A stretch of 35,079 nt of DNA from an uncultured Lactobacillus sp. (GCA_946482465.1 CAMLRL010000008.1:1-35079); one strand, 5' to 3'. Shown: positions 23,531 through 33,070, numbered from the stretch's first letter. Notes: generated by a model not told the origin, from the letters alone. Program-made: numbers and translations.

Positions 23531-23570
23531 AAAAGATTGAATCACTCATTTTGAGTGTTCAATCTTTTTT
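23531..23570 (+). terminator. Terminator of the tetR-MMPL operon
   Basis: AAAAGATTGAAtCACTCA pairs with TTGAGTGtTCAATCTTTTTT around a short loop, 8 bp after the stop. Confidence 0.85.
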
Positions 23571-23586
23571 GTATATCTAGACTAGC

Positions 23587-23615
23587 TTTACAAAATTTTT
23601 AAGATAAGCTAAAAT
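23587..23615 (+). promoter_or_regulatory. Promoter of the ABC-F leader transcript
   Basis: TTTACA (23587-23592), 17-bp spacer, TAAAAT (23610-23615). Predicted start near 23622 leaves a leader of about 200 nt before the ABC-F gene. Confidence 0.6.
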
Positions 23616-23657
23616 GACGCTAATTAACTTATTAACAGAATTATGAGGAGAACTGAA

Positions 23658-23684
23658 ATGTCAAGAGATGTAAATAATCAATAA
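23658..23684 (+). CDS. Leader peptide of the ABC-F gene
   Basis: An eight-codon ORF, MSRDVNNQ, with an excellent ribosome site GAGGAG (23645-23650) 7 bp before the ATG, inside the 5' region of the ABC-F gene. Short leader ORFs of this kind control several antibiotic-resistance ABC-F genes through ribosome stalling. The stop is followed by segments that can form alternative hairpins: AGCT/ATAATTAA (23697-23710) with TTAATTAT/AGCT (23732-23744), and ATTAATTTG (23766-23774) with CAAATTAAT (23784-23792). No terminator T-run is evident, so control would more likely be translational. Confidence 0.55.
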   Translation: MSRDVNNQ

Positions 23685-23820
23685 AGCTCTACAGATAGCT
23701 AAATAATTAAATCACTTTTTAAACAGGAAAATTAATTATCAGCTCAACGTGGGGCGAGGCAAGGCATTAATTTGGCAAAAAAGCAAATTAATAGCGTACT
23801 TACACATTGAGGTGTTTAAA

Positions 23821-25377
23821 GTGGAATTAATTAAAATAGATCATTTACAAATTGACGTTGCAGCTACCAAATTACTTGAAATTGACAGTTTAAATGTTAC
23901 TTCAGGTCAAAAAATCGGTTTAATTGGAGACAACGGAGTTGGCAAAACTACTCTAGTTAACATACTTGCTCAACAAGATATGACCGATTCATTTACAATT
24001 AAAGGCAAAATTACCAGAAATTGTAATTTTGCTTATGTTCCCCAATTGCTCGATGCAAAGGACAAGAGCGGTGGACAACGAGAAAAATTGGCTATTAAAC
24101 TAGCAATTGCTAAATTAAAAAACATGTCCAATGGCTTATTATTGTTGGACGAACCAACTTCTAATTTGGACGTTAAACAGCAAAAATGGTTGGTTCAATT
24201 ACTACAAAAAAGCAAGATTGCGTGTTTAATAGTTAGTCATGATCAAAATTTTCTAAGTCAAGTTTGCAATAATATTTGGTACATTCAAAAGCAAAAGGTC
24301 AGCGGTTTTACAGGAACATATTCTGAATTTCAACGGTTTCAAGCTGATAAGCGGCACTTTCTTGAAAAAGAGTATGAGCAACAAAAAAAACGTGTTAATC
24401 AATTGCAAGTTAGTTCCAATCAGAAAATCAATAAGGCAAGAACTTTTAATAAGAATAAAAGAGGTCTGTCGTCGTCTGATTGGCGGTCGAAATCATTGGG
24501 TAAGCAAAGAGCCAAGAACAGCGTCATTAAGGCTAGTAAAAACCTGACTAATAAACTTAACCGAGAGAAAGCTAAGCTCGAAAAGCCGGAGATTCGGCGT
24601 TCCATTACATTTAAAAATGGAACAGAAAAGCAGGCTATTGCAGATATCAGTAATGATAAAGCAATTAGGCTAAATAAGCAGAAAGTTCAGGCTTTTAAGC
24701 GTAATCTCTTTACCATTGACAATGAAATTAACATAGATTTCCAAACAAAAGTGTTATTGGCTGGCCAAAATGGAGTAGGCAAAACCGTCTTTTTAAAACA
24801 AATTAAGCATCGGGAACTAGTGGGTTATTATAGCCCCAAATTAAAAATTGGCTATTTTGATCAGAATATTTGTGTAAAACAAACTGATCAAACATTGATT
24901 GCATCGCTTAATGAAACCAGTATGTTTGATGACAGTTCAACAATGCAGATTCTAGGTGATTTGCACTTGAAGCAGTTTGCACAACAAAAGATTAGTAGTT
25001 TAAGCGGTGGACAGCTGGTCTGCTTTAATTTAGCTAAGATCATTACCGGGCAATATAAATTGCTGCTATTAGACGAGCCAACTAACTTTTTGGATATTGG
25101 GTCAATTAACGCATTAGCCGAATTCATCACAAATTATCCATTTGCAATTATTTTGGTATCTCATGACCAAGCATTTGTTAATCAAATTAAGCTGAAAGAG
25201 TGGCAGATTAAGAGTAAAAAATTGCTGGTTGCTGAATCACCAGTTAATGAAAATGAGAAAAGCAACGCAAATGAACTTGAATTGCTTAAGTTTAAATTGG
25301 ATAGCTTAATGCTGTCACCTAATGCAACAATTGTGGAAATCAAAGAACTTAAAGCAAAAATTGAAGGTTTACAATGA
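23821..25377 (+). CDS. ABC-F ATPase, Msr/Vga/Lsa-like ribosome protection type
   Basis: About 518 aa with two nucleotide-binding domains and no membrane segments. NBD1: Walker A GDNGVGKTT (36-44), signature KSGGQREKLAIKLA (82-95), Walker B LLLLDEPTSNLD (106-117). A Lys/Gln-rich linker of about 110 residues with a long helical hairpin follows. NBD2: AGQNGVGKT (about 314-322), LSGGQ (about 395), LLLLDEPTNFLD (about 416-427). Only about 40 residues separate Walker A and signature in NBD1, a shortened form. ABC-F proteins act on the ribosome, often displacing macrolides, lincosamides or pleuromutilins. GTG 23821 is favoured because GAGGTG lies 6 bp upstream; the frame opens at 23749. The preceding leader ORF supports an antibiotic-responsive role. 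Confidence 0.82.
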   Translation: MELIKIDHLQIDVAATKLLEIDSLNVTSGQKIGLIGDNGVGKTTLVNILAQQDMTDSFTIKGKITRNCNFAYVPQLLDAKDKSGGQREKLAIKLAIAKLKNMSNGLLLLDEPTSNLDVKQQKWLVQLLQKSKIACLIVSHDQNFLSQVCNNIWYIQKQKVSGFTGTYSEFQRFQADKRHFLEKEYEQQKKRVNQLQVSSNQKINKARTFNKNKRGLSSSDWRSKSLGKQRAKNSVIKASKNLTNKLNREKAKLEKPEIRRSITFKNGTEKQAIADISNDKAIRLNKQKVQAFKRNLFTIDNEINIDFQTKVLLAGQNGVGKTVFLKQIKHRELVGYYSPKLKIGYFDQNICVKQTDQTLIASLNETSMFDDSSTMQILGDLHLKQFAQQKISSLSGGQLVCFNLAKIITGQYKLLLLDEPTNFLDIGSINALAEFITNYPFAIILVSHDQAFVNQIKLKEWQIKSKKLLVAESPVNENEKSNANELELLKFKLDSLMLSPNATIVEIKELKAKIEGLQ

Positions 25378-25386
25378 TTTTTCATT

Positions 25387-25425
25387 AAAAAGAGTGATAA
25401 AGAAATTTTCTTTATCACCTTTTTT
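25387..25425 (+). terminator. Terminator of the ABC-F gene
   Basis: AAAAAGaGTGATAAAGAAA pairs with TTTCTTTATCACcTTTTTT, about 10 bp after the stop. Confidence 0.85.
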
Positions 25426-25473
25426 GTTTTATGATTAGTGTATTAATTTAACTACAAGCAAAGGATGTTTTTT

Positions 25474-26508
25474 ATGACTACTTGTCCAAATTGTGAAAGG
25501 AAAATCTCAGCAGAGGATACGATTTGTCCTAACTGTCACTTCAATGTGCAAAAATATCGTGATCTCTTTTTTGCTGATGACCCCCACGAACCTCAAAATA
25601 AAGAAAACCAGGAATCAGAACGAATTGTTACAAGAAGAGAAGACTACCGCCAAGAGTTTTATCCTAAAAAGCAAAATATAATTGTTGCAAGGATGCTCGA
25701 TTGGATTCGTGCCAATAGTATGATTGTTTTGTTATTGGGTATTTTATTGCTACTGATTATGAGTTTTTCTCGTAGCATCGGTTGGATTTGCTTTTTTGCA
25801 TTATTTATCTGGCTCTATGTGGTATGTGTACGAACAGACAAAATAGAGCGCTATACAGTCGATAAGCGGTTAACTGAAAAGGTCAATCAGCTTGGCTCTA
25901 ATATGTTCAATAATGTTGATGAGTCTAAGGAAAAAGTTAAGTCTAAAAGAAAAGGCAAAGAGCCTTCCAAGGGCGAAAGGCGAGTGGAAGAAGAAGTTGC
26001 AACGGTCAAAAAGCACTTTAATTACACCCAACTGCTAGTCATTTTAATGGCAATTATTAATCTAATTGTTTTATTTACTGGTTCTGGTGCTTCCGTTTCT
26101 GACATTTCATACACAGGTAAAATGTCAATTACACGTGTTTTATTTGGACTGGCAGGACGCTTATTTTCATCAAGTAGCACTTTGGTGCCAGGAATCGAAG
26201 TCTGTGTAATCTGGCTATTGATTTTCCTATTCCCAATTGTGATTACTTATAATACGCTGAAGGATACAAAAAAGAATTGCAATATTGCATTTGCTTTGTC
26301 GATAATTGAGTCACTTTTCCTGGTTTATCTAATTTTCCGCTTATCAAATACCACACTTTCAAATACAGGCTTCTTGAAGAACATTACTAGTCAATTACTT
26401 TTATATGCTGTTTCGATAGGTGCTTCGACCTATTTCTTAATTTTATCAAGCATCATGACGACAATTTTATTAGGCTATAACCTGTACAAAAAATATAAGC
26501 AAAAGTAA
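25474..26508 (+). CDS. Zinc-ribbon domain integral membrane protein of unknown function
   Basis: 344 aa starting MTTCPNCERK. The zinc ribbon is formed by CPNC at residues 4-7 and CPNC at 18-21. Two hydrophobic segments follow (about 80-118), then a charged Lys/Glu-rich loop (about 120-180), then four or more membrane helices to the C-terminus. ATG 25474 is preferred over ATG 25465 because AAAGGA lies 8 bp before it, while the upstream ATG overlaps that site. It is monocistronic, with a terminator 2 bp after the stop. Similar zinc-ribbon membrane proteins are common in lactobacilli, with no established role. Confidence 0.75.
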   Translation: MTTCPNCERKISAEDTICPNCHFNVQKYRDLFFADDPHEPQNKENQESERIVTRREDYRQEFYPKKQNIIVARMLDWIRANSMIVLLLGILLLLIMSFSRSIGWICFFALFIWLYVVCVRTDKIERYTVDKRLTEKVNQLGSNMFNNVDESKEKVKSKRKGKEPSKGERRVEEEVATVKKHFNYTQLLVILMAIINLIVLFTGSGASVSDISYTGKMSITRVLFGLAGRLFSSSSTLVPGIEVCVIWLLIFLFPIVITYNTLKDTKKNCNIAFALSIIESLFLVYLIFRLSNTTLSNTGFLKNITSQLLLYAVSIGASTYFLILSSIMTTILLGYNLYKKYKQK

Positions 26509-26509
26509 T

Positions 26510-26544
26510 AAAAAAGCTGGACATTATGGCTGTCCAGCTTTTTT
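26510..26544. terminator. Bidirectional terminator between convergent genes
   Basis: Perfect 14-bp stem AAAAAAGCTGGACA (26510-26523) with TGTCCAGCTTTTTT (26531-26544). T-runs on both strands serve the zinc-ribbon gene and the aldehyde dehydrogenase. Confidence 0.9.
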
Positions 26545-26556
26545 ATTTATAAAATA

Positions 26557-27933
26557 TTATTCCGTTGGCATATCAATTACCAAGTGTTCGTTGACAAATG
26601 CCATCATACCTAAATCACTCAATTCGCGGCCATAACCCGATTTTTTAATTCCGCCAAAAGGTAATTCTCCAGAGCTAATCCAGGTTCCGTTAATAACGGT
26701 CATTCCAGTCTCAATTTGAGCTGCAACTTCTTGTGCATGTTTAACATCTGCGCTGATGACAGATGAACCTAGACCATAGCTTGAGTCGTTAGCAAGTGCA
26801 ATAGCCTCATCTTCATCTTCTACTTCGTAAACAATTGCAACTGGGCCGAAGAATTCTTGGTCATAAGCTGGGTTATTTTTATCAACATCCGTTAAAATAA
26901 TTGGTCTGAAAAATGCTCCATCAGAATTAATCTCAGGATATTCGTAGAAAACTTTTGCGCCAGCGTCAATGGCTTCGTCAACTTGCTTACTTAATTTATC
27001 CCTTGATCTAGTTGAATTCATTGGTGGTAATGTCGTGCTAGTGTCGAGTGGGTCCCCCGCTTTTAAGACTGAAAAAGCATTTTTCAGTTCATGCAAAACT
27101 TCATCATAGCGTGATTTAACCACAATAATACGTTTAGATGAAGTACATACTTGACCGTCGTTATACGTTCTAGCAGAACTTAAGGCTTTCTTCAATACTA
27201 ATGGATCCGCATCATCTAAAACGATGAAGGCATCATTACCGCCAAGTTCCATAGTTGACTTCTTTAGGTTCTTTCCGGCATTTTCTGCAACAGAAGCCCC
27301 GCCGCGCTCTGAACCAGTTAGTGCAACACCCTGTATACGAGGATCAGCAATAATTTGGTCAAGTTGATCGTAGCTAGGGTAAAGGTTGATGAGGCTACCT
27401 TCAGGTGCACCAGCCTGTTTAATTATTTTGGTAGTTAATGCGGCAGAACCAGGAACATTATGTGCGTGCTTTAATAAAATTGGATTACCGACAATAAAGT
27501 TTGGCGCAAAAACACGAATGACTTGATAAAGTGGGAAGTTCCAAGGTTCACAAGCCATAATTACACCTGTAGCTTGCTTAAGATAATAAGCATTACCCAA
27601 GTTTGATTCAATCGGTTGTGGTTTAAGCATCTGTGGACCATGATCAGCGTAGTAATCGCAAATTGATGCGCATAGTTCAACTTCTCCTTTGGACTCGTTG
27701 ATCATTTTGCCCATTTCTAGAGTCATTATTTTAGCCATTTCTTCCTCATTTTGACGGAAGCCATCGGCAACTTGGTGTAAAATTTCAGCGCGACTTTCTG
27801 GAGTCTCGTGACGCCATTTATGATAAAGTGCATCTGCCAAGTTGATTGCATCTTCAATTTGACTAGCTGTTGGATTATCGTAACTGGCAAAAGTTTCATT
27901 GGTATATGGATTGACTGATTGATATTTAGCCAT
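26557..27933 (-). CDS. NAD(P)-dependent aldehyde dehydrogenase, succinate-semialdehyde dehydrogenase type
   Basis: A 458-aa oxidoreductase converting an aldehyde to the carboxylic acid. Visible motifs: PWNFP (130-134) at the coenzyme/oxyanion site, Glu229 in MELGGND, catalytic Cys263 in GQVCTSSKR, and EFFGPVA and [14 protein letters not shown] in the C-terminal half. The length and the [17 protein letters not shown] pattern fit the GabD/Sad-like branch. The start is the ATG at 27933 with AAGGAGA upstream on the minus strand. It is transcribed separately from the esterase: a TATAAT lies about 50 bp upstream on the minus strand. Substrate not determinable; succinate semialdehyde is the family default. 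Confidence 0.88.
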   Translation of the reverse strand: MAKYQSVNPYTNETFASYDNPTASQIEDAINLADALYHKWRHETPESRAEILHQVADGFRQNEEEMAKIMTLEMGKMINESKGEVELCASICDYYADHGPQMLKPQPIESNLGNAYYLKQATGVIMACEPWNFPLYQVIRVFAPNFIVGNPILLKHAHNVPGSAALTTKIIKQAGAPEGSLINLYPSYDQLDQIIADPRIQGVALTGSERGGASVAENAGKNLKKSTMELGGNDAFIVLDDADPLVLKKALSSARTYNDGQVCTSSKRIIVVKSRYDEVLHELKNAFSVLKAGDPLDTSTTLPPMNSTRSRDKLSKQVDEAIDAGAKVFYEYPEINSDGAFFRPIILTDVDKNNPAYDQEFFGPVAIVYEVEDEDEAIALANDSSYGLGSSVISADVKHAQEVAAQIETGMTVINGTWISSGELPFGGIKKSGYGRELSDLGMMAFVNEHLVIDMPTE

Positions 27934-28047
27934 ATTAATTCTCCTTAAAAGATACTTTTCTACGTTACAAATAGATAAACTCTATTATAAACCGTTTTCA
28001 ATAAAAAGTTGCACTAGCTAATAATTTTAACTTTTAATTAACCGGCA

Positions 28048-28836
28048 TTACAGTTGATTATTCTCTAGACTATTTTCGAGATAAGCTAAAGAAAAATCAA
28101 TGTACTCGCTGGCATACGCCATTGCATGACGTTTTCCAGGGATTAATTTGAGTTCAACCTCAAGATTTTGACTGGCTAAAAAATTGATAAAAGCAAGCAG
28201 ATATTTAGTTGGTGTTAATTCATCAGTTGAATTAATCATTAAAAGCTGATGGAGATTGTGGTAATCATATGAAGCTGCATCGATTAGTTTGAGCGTGCTC
28301 ATTTTTGGTGAGCCGGCATAAGTTAAAGTGAAGTACTTATAAAATGAGTCATTGATTTCATTTAGGTCTTCTGTTCCAAAATCTTTATGAGCTTGGGGTG
28401 ATGGCTTAACTGCGGGATGATCTTGTATCCAATTAGAAAAGGAGACGGGCGCAGACCACGTAATGGTTGGAAAGCTATATTTTCCTGCCACTAATAAGGC
28501 TAGCGTGCCGCCGCTGCTAACGCCAATTTGACTAATTTGTGTTCCCTTTGTGACATACTCACTGCTTAATAGCCATTTGACAAAATTAATGCTGTCTTGA
28601 TGTGCAGCAGGAAAAGTTGCTTGGGGAGCAAGTGAATAATTAGGGACAAAAACAAGAAAGCCACGATTAGCTGCCATCAGGCATAACTCTTTAAGATTGC
28701 TTTTATCGCCACGGAACCAACCGCCGCCATGCCAAAATAGCAAAATTTTGGTTTTTGCGTTGCCTTGGGGCAAATAAATATCTGTCGCTAATTGCTTTTG
28801 CTCGTCGAAGATGATATCAGTTAAAATCTCTGTCAT
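28048..28836 (-). CDS. Alpha/beta hydrolase, esterase/lipase (HSL-like)
   Basis: A 262-aa cytosolic hydrolase. The oxyanion-hole motif HGGGW (36-40) is followed by GVSSGG with the nucleophile Ser107, then Asp205 in NSTDELTP and His237 in GKRHAMAY, giving a complete triad. HGGGW with GxSxG is typical of the hormone-sensitive-lipase/esterase branch, which cleaves short-chain esters. A GGGAGGAAA ribosome site precedes the ATG on the minus strand. The aldehyde dehydrogenase lies 114 bp downstream and has its own promoter-like sequence, so a shared transcript is possible but not required. Confidence 0.85.
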   Translation of the reverse strand: MTEILTDIIFDEQKQLATDIYLPQGNAKTKILLFWHGGGWFRGDKSNLKELCLMAANRGFLVFVPNYSLAPQATFPAAHQDSINFVKWLLSSEYVTKGTQISQIGVSSGGTLALLVAGKYSFPTITWSAPVSFSNWIQDHPAVKPSPQAHKDFGTEDLNEINDSFYKYFTLTYAGSPKMSTLKLIDAASYDYHNLHQLLMINSTDELTPTKYLLAFINFLASQNLEVELKLIPGKRHAMAYASEYIDFSLAYLENSLENNQL

Positions 28837-29078
28837 TGTCTATTTCCTCCCAATTATTTAGGCTACTATTTTTTAATTGTTTAGATGGGCTATACTTAAA
28901 TAAAAGTTATTAGTACGTTTAATTTCTTCTTTTTAGTTTATCATTAAGTTACATGATGCAAATTTAAGTGCAATCTTTAAAAAAGTTAAAATATTTTAAT
29001 TATTAAGTCAAATGACGTAAAAACTAATCATTAGACTAAGTTTTTTGGTAAAATGAGCCCTAATATTGGAGGTAAGCT

Positions 29079-29684
29079 ATGCATCTGTCAGCTAAAACCA
29101 GTCGAAAATTAATTAACATCTTGACCGTTGTTAGCGGGATTATCATCATTTTATTATGTATTTACTGGTACAACTTAGGGATTTTTACTAGTCAAACGAA
29201 AATGAAAGCATATCTGGCTGATAAAAGAATTATTGGCCCAGTTATTTTTGTGTTAATCCAGATTATTCAAGTGGTCATTCCAATTATTCCAGGCGGAGTG
29301 TCTTTGCTGGGTGGGGTTGTGTTCTTTGGCCCTCTAGCAGGCTTTATCTATAACTACGTTGGTGTCTGCATTGGCTCGATTATCAACTTCTTCTTAGCCC
29401 GCTTTTATGGTAGGCCCTTTATTCTGCACATTGTGTCCGAAAAGACCCTTGATAAGTATATGAAATGGACTAAAAATCAGAATAAGTTCAACTGGTTCTT
29501 TGCAATCTGTATAGTTGCGCCAATGGCTCCGGATGATGTCTTATGTTTATTAGCAGGATTGACAGACATGAACTTCTGGACATATTTCTGGATCATTATT
29601 TTAGGTAAGCCATGGACAATTGCAGCTTATAGTTTCGCCTTAATGTTTGGGATGGACTGGCTTCTAAAGATTGTTGGTAAGTAA
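29079..29684 (+). CDS. TVP38/TMEM64 (DedA/SNARE-associated) family membrane protein
   Basis: A 201-aa membrane protein with about five hydrophobic segments and the family core: a re-entrant region QVVIPIIPGGVSLLGGVVFFGP (about 67-88) followed by AGFIYNYVGVCIGSIINFFLARFYGRPF, then MAPDDVLCLLAGL. These features match the TVP38/DedA superfamily, proposed to move phospholipids or undecaprenyl phosphate across the membrane. TTGGAGGTAAGCT places a strong ribosome site before the ATG. Its stop overlaps the start of the acetyltransferase (TAATG). Confidence 0.85.
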   Translation: MHLSAKTSRKLINILTVVSGIIIILLCIYWYNLGIFTSQTKMKAYLADKRIIGPVIFVLIQIIQVVIPIIPGGVSLLGGVVFFGPLAGFIYNYVGVCIGSIINFFLARFYGRPFILHIVSEKTLDKYMKWTKNQNKFNWFFAICIVAPMAPDDVLCLLAGLTDMNFWTYFWIIILGKPWTIAAYSFALMFGMDWLLKIVGK

Positions 29685-30211
29685 TGAGTAGTCGGGTGTT
29701 TTTAAGACCTTTTCAAAATACTGATGCAGAAGTATTGTTAAAATGGGGTCAGGACGATTATTACAAGCAGCTGGCTGCCTTCCAGCACTATGACAATTTT
29801 GCCCAAGCAGAAGTTGCTGTTGGTCAATACGCTGCTCGCAAGTATAGTTATGTAGTTTGTCTAATGCAAACAGAAGAAGTAATTGGCTTGGTTGAACTAT
29901 ATGAACGAGGAACGAGCGAAAAAGAACTGCTAGATACTAAGGAAGTTGGCTTTTTGCTTGATCGTGCATTTGAAGGCCGTGGTTATATGACAGAAGCGTT
30001 AACCTTGCTATTTGATTTTGCATTTAAAAAGTTGCAACAAAAAGAAATTTGGGCCGGCACTTTTAAGCAGAATCTGCGTTCACAAAAATTGCTCAAGACG
30101 CTAGGTTTCGACTATGTTTATGCGGTTGACTTGAGTCAGATTAGTAAGCTATTTAAATACGAAGAAAAATATTACGTGTTGAAAAAAGCACAGTGGTTGA
30201 AAGATCATTAA
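29684..30211 (+). CDS. GNAT-family N-acetyltransferase (RimJ/RimL-like)
   Basis: A 175-aa acetyl-CoA-dependent transferase. The N-terminus RVFLRPFQNTDAEVLLKW is the usual opening of RimJ/RimL-like GNATs. The acetyl-CoA pyrophosphate loop is FEGRGYMTEAL (about 93-103, Q/RxxGxG/A type), and the C-terminal NLRSQKLLKTLGFDYV (about 127-142) is the conserved helix-strand ending. It starts within the stop codon of the membrane protein gene, so the two are translationally coupled. The acceptor (protein N-terminus or small molecule) is unknown. Confidence 0.82.
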   Translation: MSSRVFLRPFQNTDAEVLLKWGQDDYYKQLAAFQHYDNFAQAEVAVGQYAARKYSYVVCLMQTEEVIGLVELYERGTSEKELLDTKEVGFLLDRAFEGRGYMTEALTLLFDFAFKKLQQKEIWAGTFKQNLRSQKLLKTLGFDYVYAVDLSQISKLFKYEEKYYVLKKAQWLKDH

Positions 30212-30215
30212 ACTT

Positions 30216-30249
30216 GAGTCTAGGAAACAGTGTTTCCCAGACTTTTTTT
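30216..30249 (+). terminator. Terminator after the acetyltransferase gene
   Basis: AGTCTaGGAAACA (30217-30229) pairs with TGTTTCCcAGACT (30231-30243), followed by a T-run. Confidence 0.8.
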
Positions 30250-30298
30250 ATTAAAAATAGTTACGCTAAGCATTAAATTGAGTCTGTAAAAAGTGCTA

Positions 30299-30350
30299 AT
30301 TCCCTTAAGTAAGCTAATTGTTTGAACTTGCTACATAAAGGGAATACCCT
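30299..30350 (+). promoter_or_regulatory. Alternative hairpins in the malolactic leader
   Basis: ATTCCCTT (30299-30306) pairs with AAGGGAAT (30338-30345), supported by an inner GTA/TAC and GC/GC pairing. The same AGGG can instead pair with CCCT (30347-30350). The structure lies 50-100 bp before mleS. It could be an operator or a leader-RNA switch; I could not place the promoter with confidence. Confidence 0.35.
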
Positions 30351-30401
30351 GAAAGTGTTAGTAAATGAATATATTATTGCACAGATGGGAGAGTGTCCAA
30401 A

Positions 30402-32045
30402 ATGGATAAGATAGGTCAAACAAGATTAAATGATCCGTTTTTGAATCGTGGCACTGCTTATACAAAAGAGCAGCGTGAACAATATCATTTAGAAGGAATG
30501 CTGCCGCCAAAACAGCAAACGCTTGAGGAACAAGCGCGTGAAGTTTATTTGCAATACCAAGAGAAAAAGACCAATTTGGAAAAGCGCATTTTTCTCATGA
30601 CTGTTTTTAATACAAATCGTGTTTTGTTTTTTAAGGTCTTTAGTGAACACGTAACTGAGTTTATGCCCATTGTTTATGATCCGACAATTGCGGAATCAAT
30701 TGAAAATTATAGTCATTTGTTTGTTAATCCACAGAATGCCGCTTTTCTTTCTATTGATGAGCCTGATCAAATTGAGGCTAGCCTGAAAAATGCAGCTGAC
30801 GGACGAGACATCAAACTAATCGTAGTAACCGATGGTGAAGAAATTCTTGGAATAGGTGACTGGGGCACGCAAGGTGTCGACATTTCTGTTGGTAAGTTGA
30901 TGGTTTATACTGCTGCGGCTGGTGTCGATCCAGCATGTGTTTTACCAGTAGTACTTGATGTTGGAACAAACAATGAGAAGCTGCTGAATGATTCGCTTTA
31001 TCTGGGTAATCATCATCGGCGCATAAATGGCGAACCATATTATCAATTTGTTGATCGCTTTGTTCAGGCGGTTGAAAAGCTTTTTCCTGGGCTATACCTC
31101 CACTTTGAAGATTTTGGTCGTGACAATGCTGACAATTTGTTGAAACACTATCGCGGCAAAATCCTAACTTTTAACGATGATATTCAAGGAACTGGTGTAA
31201 TTGTTTTAGCGGGAATTTTAGGCGCGTTAAAAATCAGTGGCCAAAAGCTAACCGAACAAAAATATGTTTGCTTTGGTGCCGGAACTGCTGGAACTGGGAT
31301 TGTTGAACAAGTATATGCTGAAATGTTGCAAATGGGGATGAAGCCAGATGAAGCACGCGAACACTTTTACCTGGTTGATAAACAGGGATTACTATTTGAG
31401 GATACCCCTGATTTAACGCCTGCACAAAAGCCCTTTGTTAGAAAAAAGGCTGAGTTTGCTCATCCGGATCAACTAACAGATTTAAAGAGTGTTGTTCAAG
31501 CAGTACATCCAGACATTTTAGTCGGAACTTCGACTAGATCTGGTGCTTTTACGCAGGAAATTGTGACAGAAATGGCAGACCATACTGAGCGTCCAATTAT
31601 TTTCCCACTGTCTAATCCGACACAGTTAGCTGAAGCAAAAGCCCAGGACTTGATTCAATGGACTAAAGGAAAGGCTTTGGTGGCAACCGGTATCCCAGCT
31701 GATCCAGTTGAATATCAGGGGACAAAATATGAAATTGGTCAGGCTAATAATGCATTAGTATATCCTGGACTTGGCCTAGGAGCATTAGCAGTCAATGCTA
31801 AGATTTTGAGTGATGAGATGATTAGTGTTGCTGCCCATTCTCTAGGTGGAATTGTTGATTCAAGTAAGCCGGGAGCCGCAGTTTTACCACCGGTTGAAAA
31901 ATTAAACGTCTTTTCGCAAACTGTGGCAAAGGCTGTAGCTAACCAAGCAATTAAAGACCACCTTAATCAAAACGATTATCAAGATGGTGAAGAAGCAGTG
32001 CAAGCTTTGCGCTGGTCTCCAGTTTATTCAGATGATTGGAAGTGA
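30402..32045 (+). CDS. mleS: Malolactic enzyme
   Basis: About 547 aa. NAD+- and Mn2+-dependent enzyme converting L-malate to L-lactate and CO2, used for deacidification and proton-motive-force generation. Malic-enzyme-type motifs: [17 protein letters not shown] near the N-terminus, [17 protein letters not shown] (containing the catalytic-lysine region), [13 protein letters not shown], the metal-binding NDDIQGTG, and the NAD-binding [10 protein letters not shown]. Length matches malolactic enzymes (about 540 aa) and the malate carrier follows after 6 bp, which favours MLE over malic enzyme. ATG 30402 is preferred because GGAG lies 9 bp upstream; a GTG at 30393 would add three residues. Confidence 0.92.
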   Translation: MDKIGQTRLNDPFLNRGTAYTKEQREQYHLEGMLPPKQQTLEEQAREVYLQYQEKKTNLEKRIFLMTVFNTNRVLFFKVFSEHVTEFMPIVYDPTIAESIENYSHLFVNPQNAAFLSIDEPDQIEASLKNAADGRDIKLIVVTDGEEILGIGDWGTQGVDISVGKLMVYTAAAGVDPACVLPVVLDVGTNNEKLLNDSLYLGNHHRRINGEPYYQFVDRFVQAVEKLFPGLYLHFEDFGRDNADNLLKHYRGKILTFNDDIQGTGVIVLAGILGALKISGQKLTEQKYVCFGAGTAGTGIVEQVYAEMLQMGMKPDEAREHFYLVDKQGLLFEDTPDLTPAQKPFVRKKAEFAHPDQLTDLKSVVQAVHPDILVGTSTRSGAFTQEIVTEMADHTERPIIFPLSNPTQLAEAKAQDLIQWTKGKALVATGIPADPVEYQGTKYEIGQANNALVYPGLGLGALAVNAKILSDEMISVAAHSLGGIVDSSKPGAAVLPPVEKLNVFSQTVAKAVANQAIKDHLNQNDYQDGEEAVQALRWSPVYSDDWK

Positions 32046-32051
32046 GAATAA

Positions 32052-33017
32052 ATGCAAGCCTTTCTTACATCTTTGACTAGTGTTGTCGAACTTTTGTTAG
32101 TGATTGCATTAGGGTATTGGTTGCGTAGTAGTGGCAAGCTTGGTGACCAATTTAAAAGTAACATTTCGTATTTGATTATGAATATTGCTTTACCGGCTTC
32201 AATTTTTGTTTCGGTTTTAAAGTATTTAACGAGAGAAAAACTATTTGGCTTAACTGGTGGCCTGATTTATGCAATCATCTGTTTTGCCTTAAGCTATTTG
32301 TTTGCTTGGCTGCTGTGCAAAGTCTTACGAATCCGTAAAGGTAGACGAGGGACATTTATTAATGCGATTACTAATGCCAATACGATTTTTATTGGATTAC
32401 CATTAAATATTGCGCTGTTTGGCCAAAAAAGTATGCCGTATTTTTTGATTTACTACGTATTAAATACAGTTTCAACTTGGGCGATCGGTGTCTTCTTTAT
32501 TTCCAGTGATGATCCAACTGTACAAAAACAGAAACAACAAAAGTTTAACTGGAAGAAATTATTACCAGCGCCACTAGTAGGCTTCTTAATTGCTTTGCTC
32601 TGCTTGCTAGTTGAAGTGCCAATTCCAAGTTGGATTACTGCTGTTTTAGGCATGGTTGGTGGAATTGTAACACCAATGTCGTTAATTTATATTGGTATTA
32701 TTTTGGCTGATGCTGGTTTAAAGTCTATTCACCTCGACCGTGATACAATTTGGGCTTTACTTGGTAGATTTGTATTAGTTCCAGCATTGATGATTATCTT
32801 AATTGTTGTTGGTGGAAGCTGGGGACCAGCATTAACGGGGCTAGCAAAACAAACCTTGATAGTACAGTCTGCGACACCTGCTTTAGCAGTTTTACCGATT
32901 CTTGTAGGTGAATCGCATGGGGATGTACAATATGCAACCAATGTTGTAACTACTTCGACTGTATTGTTTGTGATTGTTGTCCCGATTGTTTTAGAAATAA
33001 CCCAAATGCTTTTGTAG
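32052..33017 (+). CDS. mleP: Malate carrier, auxin efflux carrier (AEC) family
   Basis: A 321-aa membrane protein with about ten hydrophobic segments. The opening VELLLVIALGYWLRSSGKLG and the discontinuous-helix region NIALPASIFVS are typical of the AEC/bile-acid transporter-like fold, and FINAITNANTIFIGLPLNIALFG is a characteristic motif. It lies 6 bp after mleS, the standard mleS-mleP arrangement in lactic acid bacteria, and is expected to import malate in exchange for lactate. No mleR-type regulator is adjacent; the LysR gene of this window sits 17 kb away beside other genes. Confidence 0.88.
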   Translation: MQAFLTSLTSVVELLLVIALGYWLRSSGKLGDQFKSNISYLIMNIALPASIFVSVLKYLTREKLFGLTGGLIYAIICFALSYLFAWLLCKVLRIRKGRRGTFINAITNANTIFIGLPLNIALFGQKSMPYFLIYYVLNTVSTWAIGVFFISSDDPTVQKQKQQKFNWKKLLPAPLVGFLIALLCLLVEVPIPSWITAVLGMVGGIVTPMSLIYIGIILADAGLKSIHLDRDTIWALLGRFVLVPALMIILIVVGGSWGPALTGLAKQTLIVQSATPALAVLPILVGESHGDVQYATNVVTTSTVLFVIVVPIVLEITQMLL

Positions 33018-33032
33018 TAAATAATGTTAAAT

Positions 33033-33070
33033 AAAAGGAAATTCGAGTAATGCTTGGATTTCTTTTTTTG
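33033..33070 (+). terminator. Terminator of the mleS-mleP operon
   Basis: AAAGGAAATtCGAG pairs with CTTGgATTTCTTTTTTT through one G/U wobble, 15 bp after the stop. Confidence 0.7.

Noticed and set aside
27987-28004. cre-like site (minus-strand TTGAAAACGGTTTA) near the aldehyde dehydrogenase promoter
   Set aside because: It lacks the conserved CA at the 3' end of the catabolite-control consensus (two mismatches), so I do not call CcpA control.
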